DNA of 35,474 bases from Bacillota bacterium (GCA_029548395.1 JAKPNM010000076.1:1-35474), one strand, 5' to 3'. Positions 16,712-25,360 are shown, numbered from the stretch's first letter. The notes: generated by a model from the sequence alone, not told the origin. Translations and numbers: made by a program.

Positions 16712-18445
16712 CTACTCCTTTTTAAGCACAATTTTATCCCGGCCAAATACCCTGGCAAGGGCCGCCAGATGCTCCTCCGTTTGGCTGGTGTGCGTTTGAT
16801 CGGCGATGCCGGGGTTTTCGCCCGCCTTGAAGAACACCTGCTGCCCCATCAGGTCAGACAGCAAGCGCGCGATGATGCCTGACCGCTCTTCATCATTGAG
16901 CAGGGAGGCATAAATGCTGTCCCTGGTGTCCATCGTCAGGAAAAAGGTCTGTTCCTGGAAGCCGCCGTATTTCCCCTGGTTGACCATGGCATACAGTCCG
17001 GCCTCTTCCTTCTCCAGACGTTTGAGCATCTGGTTCCAGGCTTCCTTGGGGGTGCGCTGCGCCGGCATCGCCGTGTCCGGCGCCTTTGTCAGGGGCAGGA
17101 TGGATGGCTGTGCGCTCGCTTGCGGCTCCCCGGATGCCTGCAGATCCGTCTGCGGAACCCGCTCAGCCGGTTCATCTGCCGGCGCCTGGCTGTGCTGCTC
17201 CTGCAATGCCTGGGGTTCAATGGGAATGTGTCCCGGCGTGGATTTTATTTCATCCTCTGCGGCAGCCTGTGCTTGTATTGGGGCTTGCCGGATAGTGGCA
17301 CCTGTCTGCCGCTGTATGCGGCTTTCCAGCGTGCCGACGCGCGACATCAGGGCGCTGAGGTCCAGGCGGTCCTGCAGCTGCGTGCTGCGCAGGACAAACA
17401 GCTCCAGTACGGCGCGGGGAGACATCGACCAGCGGGACTCCTGCTCGGCTTGCATGCACTGCTCCAGGATGAACAGCATCGTATCCGCCGAGGCTTCCCC
17501 GGCTGCTTCCAGAAAGCGCGCTTCCTGGTCGGGCGTGATGTCGCGGATGCCGCTGCCCGTCCATTTGACAGCCAGCACCTGGCGCAGGTGCGCGTTAAAC
17601 TCCCGCAAAAACACCTGCACATCCCGGCCGCCCTTCATCAGCCGGTCGGTCAATGCCAGGGCGGATGCGGTGTCGGCGTCCAGCAGCGCCCGGGCAAACT
17701 CGAACAAGAAATCCTCACTCACAGTGCCCAGGGCCAGGCGCACGTTTTCCTGGGTCAGGTGCTTTTCTGCCCCCAGACACATATCCATCAGACTCCAGGC
17801 GTCGCGCATGCTCCCCTGGGCAGCCGCAGCGATCAGGCGCAGGGCGCCTTCCTCAGCGCTCAGGCCATCCACCAGCGCCTGCTTGAGGCGGGATATGATC
17901 TCCTGTTCAGAAATCCGGCCAAAGTCATAACGCTGGCAGCGCGACAAAATGGTGGCGGGCAGCTTTTGAGGCTCAGTGGTCGCCAGGATAAAGACCATGT
18001 ATTCCGGCGGTTCTTCCAAGGTTTTGAGCAGTGCGTTGAAGGCGGCGTTGGACAGCATATGCACTTCGTCAATGATGTAGACCTTGTATTTGACAAACTG
18101 CGGCGGGTAATCCGTGCGGGAGAGCATCTCACGGATTTCCTCCACCCGGCTGTTGCTGGCGGCGTCCATCTCAAACACGTCCAGCGTGGTTTCACTCATG
18201 AGCGCCCGGCAGCTTTGGCAAACCAGACAGGGATCGCCCTTGTCCGGATGCTCACAGTTGATGGCCATGGCCATGATGCGCGCCGCGCTGGTTTTGCCGG
18301 TGCCGCGGCTGCCGCAAAACAAGTAGGCGTGCGCAACGCGTTTGCCGGCAGCCTGGTTGGACAGCGCGCGGACAATGGCTTCCTGCCCCACCATTTCAGA
18401 GAAAGTCTTTGGCCGCCAGGCGCGGTAGAGGGCTTGATAAGCCAT
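16712..18445 (-). CDS. dnaX: DNA polymerase III subunit gamma/tau
   Basis: A 577-residue clamp-loader ATPase. The Walker A motif GSRGTGKTS sits near 46-54. The zinc-binding cysteines lie in CEHPDKGDPCLVCQSC near 65-80. Walker B is IIDEVHML near 125, and SRCQRYDF carries the SRC arginine finger motif. A variable Pro/Gln-rich linker (about 385-465) leads to a C-terminal tau domain. It loads the sliding clamp and holds the replicative polymerase together. No A-rich slippery site was noticed, so a separate gamma form is not predicted. GGAGG lies 8 bases before the ATG, which shares one base with the yitT stop. The ybaB and recR genes that often follow dnaX are absent here. Confidence 0.96.
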   Translation of the reverse strand: MAYQALYRAWRPKTFSEMVGQEAIVRALSNQAAGKRVAHAYLFCGSRGTGKTSAARIMAMAINCEHPDKGDPCLVCQSCRALMSETTLDVFEMDAASNSRVEEIREMLSRTDYPPQFVKYKVYIIDEVHMLSNAAFNALLKTLEEPPEYMVFILATTEPQKLPATILSRCQRYDFGRISEQEIISRLKQALVDGLSAEEGALRLIAAAAQGSMRDAWSLMDMCLGAEKHLTQENVRLALGTVSEDFLFEFARALLDADTASALALTDRLMKGGRDVQVFLREFNAHLRQVLAVKWTGSGIRDITPDQEARFLEAAGEASADTMLFILEQCMQAEQESRWSMSPRAVLELFVLRSTQLQDRLDLSALMSRVGTLESRIQRQTGATIRQAPIQAQAAAEDEIKSTPGHIPIEPQALQEQHSQAPADEPAERVPQTDLQASGEPQASAQPSILPLTKAPDTAMPAQRTPKEAWNQMLKRLEKEEAGLYAMVNQGKYGGFQEQTFFLTMDTRDSIYASLLNDEERSGIIARLLSDLMGQQVFFKAGENPGIADQTHTSQTEEHLAALARVFGRDKIVLKKE

Positions 18446-19305
18446 CAGTCATCCTCCTGTTTGAGTTTGGCGAAGCCTTCGCCAAGGGTTTCATGGGTAT
18501 CCGTGATGAACATAAAGGCGTGCTCGTCCGCCTCATACACAATGGTCTTGACCTTGACCGCCTCAAAGCGGCCTACCACACACAGCAGCATCTTGCCTGG
18601 TTTGCCGGAATAGGCGCCCACCGCGTCAAAACGGGTCACGCCGCGGTCCAGCTCCGCCATGATGCGCCGCTCAATCACCTCAGTCTGGCTGCTGATGATG
18701 TAACAGGCCTTGTCTGTGCCAAAGCCGGTCAGCACCTGGTCAAGCACCTTGGAGGAGATAAAAACGCATACCACCGCGTACATCGCGTGCTGAACGCTCA
18801 GGAAAATCCATGCCAGCACAATCACCGCCAGGTCGAAGATCAACAAAAAGAAACCTACCGTGATCGCGGGCACATGGTGATGCACGATGCGCGCCAACAG
18901 GTCTGTGCCGCCGGTAGTGGCATTGCCGCGCATAATCAATGCCAGCCCGATACCAAGCAGCACGCCGCCGCCCAGCGCGGCCAGCATGGGATCCTCCACC
19001 AGCGGCTTTACATCGATCAGGTCGATGCTCACAGAGAACAGCGCGGTTGCGATGATGGTGCGCAGGATAAACTTGGCTCCAATCATACGCCAGCCCAGGA
19101 TCAGCAGCGGGATGTTGAGCACCAGGCTGGTCAGTCCGATGGGCAGCCCGAAGTAGTAGTTCAGAATGGTGGTCAGCCCTGTCAACCCGCCCGGGGCGAT
19201 ATGGTTTGGCTCCAAAAACAGGGGATAGGCCGCTGCGCTGATGATGCAACCGGTCAAAATCAACAGGTATTGCTGCAGCGTTTTGGAACGGAACAATCGA
19301 ACCAT
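18445..19305 (-). CDS. YitT-family membrane protein (DUF161/DUF2179)
   Basis: A 286-residue protein with about five or six membrane helices over the first 190 residues (for example LILTGCIISAAAYPLFL and ALGGGVLLGIGLALIM). It carries the family strings PNHIAPGGLTGL and GNATTGGTDLLARI. The C-terminal cytoplasmic DUF2179 domain spans about 200-280 and contains AELDRGVTRFDAVGAYSGKPGKMLLCVV. The family is widespread in Firmicutes with no settled substrate; some members affect spore or stress phenotypes. The stop overlaps the dnaX start by one base. The ribosome site is poor (AAAGG about 14 bases upstream). It follows the XRE regulator gene by 37 bp. Confidence 0.9.
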   Translation of the reverse strand: MVRLFRSKTLQQYLLILTGCIISAAAYPLFLEPNHIAPGGLTGLTTILNYYFGLPIGLTSLVLNIPLLILGWRMIGAKFILRTIIATALFSVSIDLIDVKPLVEDPMLAALGGGVLLGIGLALIMRGNATTGGTDLLARIVHHHVPAITVGFFLLIFDLAVIVLAWIFLSVQHAMYAVVCVFISSKVLDQVLTGFGTDKACYIISSQTEVIERRIMAELDRGVTRFDAVGAYSGKPGKMLLCVVGRFEAVKVKTIVYEADEHAFMFITDTHETLGEGFAKLKQEDD

Positions 19306-19342
19306 GATTCAGCATCTGCCTTTCTTGTCAGGGAGGATCATT

Positions 19343-20044
19343 TCATAGTTCCGCTTCCAGGCGCACGCATTTGCCAATGACGCGCACATCCGCCATCGCG
19401 GCTACCTCGGCTTCGCTTTGCTTGTCGAAGCTTTGGAGCAGCAGCTGGTACCGCGGCAACAGCTTGATGACATAGAGCTGCTTGCCCAGGGGAGTGTCCA
19501 GCAGCATCATCTTGCCGTCTTCAGCGCTTTGTGTGGGGATGACCAGCACCAGGTCGCCCTTCTGGACCCGGTAACCGCGCATGCGGTTGTCCGGCGCCAT
19601 GAAATAAAAGACCTTTTCTGCTGGCGCGCCTTCGATTTTGCCCTGGCTGACCGGCAGCAGCCGGCTGCCAACTTCCTTCATGACAGCGTTGTACACCGGC
19701 ACATGCTGCAATACGCCCTTGAGCGCGTCCAGCCAGATGGACCCGTCAGCCTTCTCGGCCTTTTCCTGGCGGACCTCCCTGGTTTTGGCCAGGCGCTGCG
19801 GGCTGACCGCGGTTTGCAGGTCTACCGTGACCGCGATGTCCTCCAGGGTAAACATGGCGTCGGTCTGCTGCTCCATGCCCATTTTTTGCAGGATGCGCCT
19901 TGCCTGGTCATCCTGAATAATGCGCGTGCCGCTTTCCACTTCAAGGATATATTTTTCACTGACGCCGGCCATCTTGGCAACAGCTTTGGCTGTCAGTTTC
20001 CGGCGTGTGCGCTCAAGGTGCAACAGGTCACCCAATCTGCTCAT
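19343..20044 (-). CDS. XRE-family regulator with degenerate S24-like domain
   Basis: A 233-residue protein. The N-terminal helix-turn-helix spans about 5-60 (RRKLTAKAVAKMAGVSEKYILEVESG). After a linker, the C-terminal half has an S24/LexA-like pattern: APDNRMRGYRVQKGDLVLVIP (150-170) matches the usual DSM...I..GD.V.V block, and YVIKLLPRYQ holds Lys194. The residue that should be the catalytic Ser is Arg154, so self-cleavage is unlikely. It may act as a plain dimerising or ligand-sensing repressor. GGGAGGA lies 7 bases before the ATG, and the gene has its own promoter. Targets are unknown; the YitT gene directly downstream is the obvious candidate for co-transcription. Confidence 0.8.
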   Translation of the reverse strand: MSRLGDLLHLERTRRKLTAKAVAKMAGVSEKYILEVESGTRIIQDDQARRILQKMGMEQQTDAMFTLEDIAVTVDLQTAVSPQRLAKTREVRQEKAEKADGSIWLDALKGVLQHVPVYNAVMKEVGSRLLPVSQGKIEGAPAEKVFYFMAPDNRMRGYRVQKGDLVLVIPTQSAEDGKMMLLDTPLGKQLYVIKLLPRYQLLLQSFDKQSEAEVAAMADVRVIGKCVRLEAEL

Positions 20045-20067
20045 GGTTCATTCCTCCCAATGCCATT

Positions 20068-20096
20068 AGAATAGCCTGCCGGCTCACGCGCGTCAA
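20068..20096 (-). promoter_or_regulatory. Promoter of the XRE regulator gene
   Basis: On the minus strand TTGACG (20096-20091) and TATTCT (20073-20068) are separated by exactly 17 bp. The start site would fall just before the GGGAGGA ribosome site, giving a very short leader. Confidence 0.7.
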
Positions 20097-20270
20097 TCCA
20101 TAGGCCATGCGCCCGCAGGACAATCCCGACAGAACAGCCCACAGGCTTTCTGCCCAAGCCGTGCGGATATTCAATTAACAAGAGCGTCTTTGAACGCGTA
20201 ACCTGAAAAGACGAACAGGCAAATGCAGGTACATACAAGAAAATACATTCAGGAAACAGCGAGGGTATTC

Positions 20271-20299
20271 TTGACAAATGAAATATCTGGTTATATACT
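20271..20299 (+). promoter_or_regulatory. Near-consensus promoter of the LacI-type regulator and sugar operon
   Basis: TTGACA (20271-20276), a 17-bp spacer and TATACT (20294-20299). CGAAAACG just downstream (about 20305-20312) resembles a LacI-family operator half-site, but I do not see its inverted partner. The 295-bp divergent gap (20045-20339) otherwise holds only the opposing XRE promoter. Confidence 0.88.
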
Positions 20300-20339
20300 G
20301 GTCACGAAAACGATAATAATGCGCTTTGGGAGGGCAGCC

Positions 20340-21353
20340 ATGATCACTTTAAAGGACATCGCTAGGGAATGCGGCGTTTCTGTTGCTTCAGTTTCCAAAG
20401 CGCTCAATCATATGCCGGGCGTGGGCGCCAAGACCGCGCTGCGCATTCGCGAATGCGCTTCCCGCCTGGGCTACCTGCCCAACGCCGCTGCCAAGGCGCT
20501 CAAAACCAACCGCAGTTTCATCATTGGCGTCCTGCTGAAGGATGATGACAACCACAGCCTGCTTCATGACTTTTTTGTCAGCGTGCTGGAGCATTTCAAG
20601 GATACCATGGAGGAGCAGGGCTATGACCTGATGCTGCTCAACCGCACCATTGGCCAGCGCACCATCAGCTATCTTGAGCACTGCCGCCACAGCAACCTGG
20701 ATGGCGTCTTTGTGGCCTGCATAGATTTCTCTGATCCGGAGATTATGGAACTGGCCGGAGCAGGCATCAGCCTGGTCAGCATCGACCATACTTATCCGGG
20801 CCACCCCTCGGTGTATTCGGACAATGAGGACGGCATCCGCCAGGCCGTGCTGTACGCCTATGAGATGGGCCATCGCCGCATTGCCTTTGTCAGCGGTGCG
20901 GCTTCCAGCGTCACCGACAAGCGTCATAAAGCTTACATCCAGGCCATGCGTTCTCTTGGCCTGCCGGTTGAACCGAAATATCACCGCTTTAGCCGTTATC
21001 GGGATATTCACCGCACACGTGCGGAAACATCTGCGCTGCTGGCTTTGCCAACACCGCCCACCTGTATCCTGATGCCGGATGACTACGCGGCCCTGGGGGG
21101 TCAGATGGCGATCCGGGAAGCCGGCCTGCGCATACCGGAGGACATGTCGGTTATTGGCTTTGACGGGCTGGATTTTGTTTCATATATCCATCCGCGCCTG
21201 ACCACTGTGCGGCAGAATGTTGAGCTCATCGGCCGGGAAGCGGCGCGGTTGCTGCTGTCCCATATTGACAATAAAGATACCGGCGGTGAAGCGGCCGCTG
21301 TCACGGTGCCGGTATCCCTGATCCGCGGCGAGACGGTCGCCCCCATTTCCTGA
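20340..21353 (+). CDS. LacI-family transcriptional regulator
   Basis: A 337-residue repressor. The N-terminal LacI helix-turn-helix and hinge are clear (ITLKDIARECGVSVASVSKALN, then LGYLPNAAAKALKTNRS). A periplasmic-binding-like effector domain follows from about 60, with GVFVACIDFSDPEIM, RRIAFVSGA, PPTCILMPDDYAALG and MSVIGFDGLDF. It should bind a sugar or sugar phosphate and control the transporter genes that follow 57 bp later. ATG 20340 is chosen because GGGAGGG lies just upstream, while the track start at 20223 lies before the promoter. The sugar cannot be named from sequence. Confidence 0.94.
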   Translation: MITLKDIARECGVSVASVSKALNHMPGVGAKTALRIRECASRLGYLPNAAAKALKTNRSFIIGVLLKDDDNHSLLHDFFVSVLEHFKDTMEEQGYDLMLLNRTIGQRTISYLEHCRHSNLDGVFVACIDFSDPEIMELAGAGISLVSIDHTYPGHPSVYSDNEDGIRQAVLYAYEMGHRRIAFVSGAASSVTDKRHKAYIQAMRSLGLPVEPKYHRFSRYRDIHRTRAETSALLALPTPPTCILMPDDYAALGGQMAIREAGLRIPEDMSVIGFDGLDFVSYIHPRLTTVRQNVELIGREAARLLLSHIDNKDTGGEAAAVTVPVSLIRGETVAPIS

Positions 21354-21410
21354 CCAGATTCCTGGACGGTCATCGTCCCGGGATGGTAATCATTATTAAG
21401 GAGGCCCTCT

Positions 21411-22754
21411 ATGAAGAAACTGGTAGCCCTGTTTATGGCGCTGGTGATGATGCTGTCCATTGCGGCTGTCGCCTTTGCTGAAACTCCCAAAATCACCCTG
21501 ATTGTCTGGTCTTTTACCGACGAACTGCGCGGTATGATCGACAAGTACTACGTCCCTTCCCACCCTGATGTGGAAATCAAGTACACGCTCTATCCCACTG
21601 ACGGCAGCGAATACCGCAACAAGCTGGACACTGTCATCGCCACGGCCCCGACCGGCGATGAAGCGCCTGATGTCTTCGCGCTGGAAGCGGCCTTTGTCAA
21701 GTACTATGTCAACTCCGACACCACTGTGCCCCTGACCGAGCTGGGCTTCACTGATGAGGACTTTGCCAACAGCATTCCGGCCATGGTGCAAATCGGCACC
21801 GACAGCCGCAATGGCATGCAAAAAGCCTCCGCCTGGCAGTCCACCCCCGGTGCGATGTTCTACCGCGCCTCCCTGGCTGAGAAGTATCTGGGCGTTGCCA
21901 GCCCCGAGGAGTTCCAGGAGCTGGTTGCTGACTGGGATACCTTCATGGAGACCGCTGAGGAGATCAATGAGAAGTCCCAGGGCGCTGTCAAGATGTTCAA
22001 CTCCATTGGCGACATCTGGAATGCTTACCAGTACAACCGCGCCGCCGGCTGGGTGGTGGACGGCAAGCTCAACATTGACCCCGTGCTGTATGATTACCTT
22101 GACCTGGCCAAGCAGGCTGAGGAAGACGGCCTGTACAACCTGGGTTCCGCCTGGAGCGAGACCTGGTTCCTGGGCATGAAGTCCGACACCACCCTGACCT
22201 ACCTCTTGCCGACCTGGGGACTGCACTATGTGCTCAAGCCCAACTGCGGCAACTACGATGCCGAGACCGACAGCATCGTCGAAGGCGCCGAGGGCACCTA
22301 CGGCGACTGGCGCATGGTGGATGGCCCGATCGGATACTCCTGGGGCGGCACCTGGCTGGGCGCCAATGCCTACAAGATGGCAGAGGCTGATGATGCCAAG
22401 AAGGCTGCCGTCAAGGAATTCATCCGTTTCTTCACCCTGGATGAGGATTTCCTGTACACCTATGCCAAGGACAGCGGCGACTTTGTCTCCAACAACAACG
22501 TTGTCAACAAGATCGTGGCTGAGGGCGGCACCCCCAACCCCTTCCTGGGCGGGCAGGATCACTACGCCGCCTTCTCCACCGCGGCCAACCTGGCTGACGG
22601 CACCATCATGACCGAGTATGACGACGCCATCAACACCCTGTGGTCTGACAATGTGACCACCCCGTATATCAAGGGCGAAAAGGATCTGGATACCGCCATT
22701 GCCGACTTCAAAGCGGCGGTCGCTGCGGCTTTTGCCAACATTATTGTTGAGTAA
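21411..22754 (+). CDS. ABC-transporter sugar-binding protein without a lipobox
   Basis: A 447-residue family-1 extracellular solute-binding protein. The signal peptide MKKLVALFMALVMMLSIAAVAFA is followed by ETPK, so cleavage is probably by signal peptidase I. There is no cysteine near it, so no lipid anchor is expected, unlike most Gram-positive binding proteins. The mature part starts with ITLIVWSFTDELRGMIDKYY and later has TYLLPTWGLHY and GPIGYSWGGTWLGAN, as in carbohydrate binders. AAGGAGG lies upstream. It is followed by a strong hairpin and two permeases. No ATPase gene is present, so a shared MsmK-like ATPase elsewhere is likely. The ligand is unknown. Confidence 0.92.
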   Translation: MKKLVALFMALVMMLSIAAVAFAETPKITLIVWSFTDELRGMIDKYYVPSHPDVEIKYTLYPTDGSEYRNKLDTVIATAPTGDEAPDVFALEAAFVKYYVNSDTTVPLTELGFTDEDFANSIPAMVQIGTDSRNGMQKASAWQSTPGAMFYRASLAEKYLGVASPEEFQELVADWDTFMETAEEINEKSQGAVKMFNSIGDIWNAYQYNRAAGWVVDGKLNIDPVLYDYLDLAKQAEEDGLYNLGSAWSETWFLGMKSDTTLTYLLPTWGLHYVLKPNCGNYDAETDSIVEGAEGTYGDWRMVDGPIGYSWGGTWLGANAYKMAEADDAKKAAVKEFIRFFTLDEDFLYTYAKDSGDFVSNNNVVNKIVAEGGTPNPFLGGQDHYAAFSTAANLADGTIMTEYDDAINTLWSDNVTTPYIKGEKDLDTAIADFKAAVAAAFANIIVE

Positions 22755-22773
22755 GACCGGTCCGAATCCTGTC

Positions 22774-22809
22774 CCTGGCTGCCCCTGCCGCCTGGCGGGG
22801 GCGGCCGGG
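22774..22809 (+). other. Very stable hairpin between binding protein and permease genes
   Basis: A 16-bp GC-rich stem (left arm 22774-22789, right arm 22794-22809, three G-T pairs) closes a GCCT loop and is followed by TTTCTCTC. In binding-protein operons such structures limit readthrough or protect the upstream mRNA, so the binding protein is made in excess over its permeases. Confidence 0.85.
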
Positions 22810-22858
22810 TTTCTCTCGCAGGAACTGCGGTTGAACCTTTCATGAAAGGTGACATGTG

Positions 22859-23839
22859 ATGCAACAGTCTGTAGCCGGTACCGGCAGAGGAAGACATAAA
22901 GGGCTCAGCAAGGTCAACTATAACCGCTACGGCTATTATTTCGTGGCGCCTTTTATTATCGTCTTTCTTATCTTTCAACTGTATCCGATTGTATTTACTT
23001 TCCGCACCTCGCTGTCTGACGCCATCGGCTGGGGAAAAATCAACAGCAGCAAGATAATAGGATTTGATAATTTCAGGTTGTACATGGATCCGGCCAGCCC
23101 GGTGTACTGGGATTTCTGGAACTCTTTCGGCAACACCCTGCTGATTTGGATTGCCAACTTCATACCACAGATCCTGCTGGCCTTGTTGCTGGCCAGCTGG
23201 TTTACCGATTCGCGCATGCGGCTGCGTTTCCGCGGCGGCTTCAAGATGTTGATTTTCATGCCCAACATCATCACGGCCGCTACCATCGCGGTGCTGTTTT
23301 ACTCCATTTTCAGCTACCCCATTGCGCCGGCCAACTCGCTTTTGCAGCAGCTGGGCATCCTGCACGCGCCCTTTGAATTTTTCAGAAGCACCACGGCCTC
23401 GCGCACCATCATCAGCTTCGTGCAATGGTGGATGTGGTACGGCAACACGATGATCATCATGATTGCGGGCATCATGGGCATCAGCCCGGAGTTGTATGAG
23501 GCGGCTCTGGTGGATGGCTGCAGCAGCCGGCAGACCTTTTACCGCATCACGCTGCCCCTGATCAAGCCCATCCTGCTGTTCAACCTGGTCACCAGCATGA
23601 TTGGCGGCCTGCAGATGTTTGACATCCCGCACCTGCTTACTGAGGGCAATCCCAACAAAACCACCAACACCGTGGCGCGCTTTATTTATCAGCAGGCCTT
23701 CACCGGCTCGCGCAACTTCAATTACGCAAGCGCGGCTTCGATTATTCTGTTCATCTTTATCGTCATCATCAGTCTGATGTTGTTTTGGGTGTTGCGTGAT
23801 CGGGATTCTGCGCGGAGCTTAAGGAGGAAGGCGTCATGA
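22859..23839 (+). CDS. ABC sugar permease, MalF/UgpA-like
   Basis: A permease of about 326 residues with six predicted membrane helices. A cytoplasmic start is followed by YYFVAPFIIVFLIFQLYPIVFTF. The EAA loop EAALVDGCSSRQTFYRITLPLIKP near residue 215 contacts the ATPase. ATG 22859 is chosen (AGGTG about 7 bases upstream); GTG 22856 in the same frame is an alternative. The stop overlaps the next start by 4 bp (ATGA). It pairs with the downstream permease to form the membrane channel for the sugar bound by the protein encoded upstream. Confidence 0.92.
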   Translation: MQQSVAGTGRGRHKGLSKVNYNRYGYYFVAPFIIVFLIFQLYPIVFTFRTSLSDAIGWGKINSSKIIGFDNFRLYMDPASPVYWDFWNSFGNTLLIWIANFIPQILLALLLASWFTDSRMRLRFRGGFKMLIFMPNIITAATIAVLFYSIFSYPIAPANSLLQQLGILHAPFEFFRSTTASRTIISFVQWWMWYGNTMIIMIAGIMGISPELYEAALVDGCSSRQTFYRITLPLIKPILLFNLVTSMIGGLQMFDIPHLLTEGNPNKTTNTVARFIYQQAFTGSRNFNYASAASIILFIFIVIISLMLFWVLRDRDSARSLRRKAS

Positions 23840-25317
23840 AAAAGGCAAGATGGCTGTTGATTTCAGCCCTCCTTGTGCTCAGCATCCTGGCCATGTTCCT
23901 GCCGCTGGCCCGTTTCCCGGAGGATGCGCTGGGCATGCTGCAAAAGGATATCGACAAGTACACCCGCAGGGTCTCCGACTATCAGGCGACCTATGATCGC
24001 TATGTTGCCCAGGGGGATCCGCAGGACAAGCTGGACAAGCAAAAGGCCAAGGTAGAAAAAGCCCAGGCGACCCTTGACGAATACCTGGCGCAGGCAGAGG
24101 AGCTCAAACAGCAGGGGAGCGGCAGCGCGCTGACCTATGCGCTGCTGCCGCAGGCCGACTTGCCAGCGCAGCTGCTGTTTGACCAGACCCGCATCAATGA
24201 ATCCAGGATTTACCAGCCGCAAACTGATCAATACCGTCTGCTGGTGTATCTGGCTGCCGGGCTGCTGGCCGGCGCCTTGCTGCTCATGCTGCTTGGGCGG
24301 GCCCGCCTGGTCAGCAAGGCGTACACGGTATCGGGTTTGCTGAACCTGGGCGCTTTGCTGGTCCTGCTGTATGCCCTGCTCAGATTGCGCGCCTTCCCGA
24401 TCCAAAGCCCTTATACCGACGCCAGGATGACAGGGCTTCAGTTCCCGCTGATCCTGCTGCCGCTCTTGGCGCTGCTGTTGAACGCTTCGGGCGTGCACAA
24501 TTCCAAGCGCACGATGATCTATGTGGTCTGTATCGCACTGAGCCTGTTGAGCTTGCTGCCCTTCTGGCTGATGATCGTCAACGCCACGCGTTCCACCTAT
24601 CAGATCCAGCAGGGCGTCTCTCTCTTGCCAAGCACCTATTTCAGGAACAACCTCAACATCCTCACCGGCAAGCAGTTTGACATCATGGTGGGCTTTAAGA
24701 ACAGCGCCATCATCGCTTTTGGCTCGACCATTCTCAGCGTGTACTTCTCCTCGCTGACCGCCTACGGCCTGTCTGTGTATAACTTCAAGGGCAGCAAGTT
24801 CCTGTATGGCTTCATCCTGGCCATCATCATGATTCCCGGCCAGGTAACTGCCACAGGCTTTTATATGTTCATGTACAGGCTCAACCTGGTTAACAGCTAC
24901 ATCCCGCTGATTATCCCGGCGATCGCGGCGCCCGGCACGGTCTTCTTCCTCAAGCAGTACCTCAGCGCGAACCTGCAGCTGTCCCTGGTGGAGGCCTCCC
25001 GCATTGACGGCGCCGGAGAATTTTTCACATTCAACAGGATCGTCATGCCTTTGATGATGCCCGCGATGGCAACCATGGGCATCATGGCGGTGATTGGCTC
25101 CTGGAACAACTACATCACCCCGTTGATGCTGTTGTCCAACCCCACCATGAAAACCCTGCCCATGATGGTCAAGGAGCTGCGCGGGGACATCTACCGCACT
25201 GAATACGGCTCCATCTACGTCGGGCTCACCCTGACCGCCCTGCCGCTGATGGTGGTCTATTTCGCGCTGAGCAAATACATCATTGCCGGCGTTGCGGTTG
25301 GCGGCGTCAAGGAATAG
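23836..25317 (+). CDS. ABC sugar permease, MalG-like, with long N-terminal extension
   Basis: A 493-residue protein, about 200 residues longer than usual MalG-type permeases. The C-terminal ~270 residues are a normal permease (YVVCIALSLLSLLPFWLMIVNATRSTYQ onward), with the EAA loop EASRIDGAGEFFTFNRIVMP near 386. Before it come TM1 (about 7-25) and an extracytoplasmic segment of about 105 residues, with a charged coiled-coil-like stretch at about 33-95 (KDIDKYTRRVSDYQATYDRY, KLDKQKAKVEKAQATLDEYL). Three more membrane helices follow (about 134-154, 163-184 and 200-217). The extension's role is unknown. It could hold the unlipidated binding protein near the membrane, which is inference. AAGGAGG precedes the start. 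Confidence 0.9.
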   Translation: MKKARWLLISALLVLSILAMFLPLARFPEDALGMLQKDIDKYTRRVSDYQATYDRYVAQGDPQDKLDKQKAKVEKAQATLDEYLAQAEELKQQGSGSALTYALLPQADLPAQLLFDQTRINESRIYQPQTDQYRLLVYLAAGLLAGALLLMLLGRARLVSKAYTVSGLLNLGALLVLLYALLRLRAFPIQSPYTDARMTGLQFPLILLPLLALLLNASGVHNSKRTMIYVVCIALSLLSLLPFWLMIVNATRSTYQIQQGVSLLPSTYFRNNLNILTGKQFDIMVGFKNSAIIAFGSTILSVYFSSLTAYGLSVYNFKGSKFLYGFILAIIMIPGQVTATGFYMFMYRLNLVNSYIPLIIPAIAAPGTVFFLKQYLSANLQLSLVEASRIDGAGEFFTFNRIVMPLMMPAMATMGIMAVIGSWNNYITPLMLLSNPTMKTLPMMVKELRGDIYRTEYGSIYVGLTLTALPLMVVYFALSKYIIAGVAVGGVKE

Positions 25318-25333
25318 ACGGATCTTGCCATAA

Positions 25334-25360
25334 TTAGCACTCGATCACCACGAGTGCTAA
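25334..25360 (+). promoter_or_regulatory. CIRCE element (HrcA operator), perfect
   Basis: TTAGCACTC, nine bases, then GAGTGCTAA: an exact match to the CIRCE consensus. It lies just upstream of the -35 of htpG. A run of five T residues follows, so as RNA it would also make a 9-bp hairpin plus U tract and could terminate the sugar operon. Confidence 0.95.

Noticed and set aside
17120-18613. 497-residue plus-strand ORF
   Set aside because: It lies opposite dnaX and yitT and shows no recognisable motif; it is a shadow from high GC third positions.
20300-20330. Palindromic LacI operator
   Set aside because: CGAAAACG resembles a half-site, but I could not find an inverted partner at a sensible distance.
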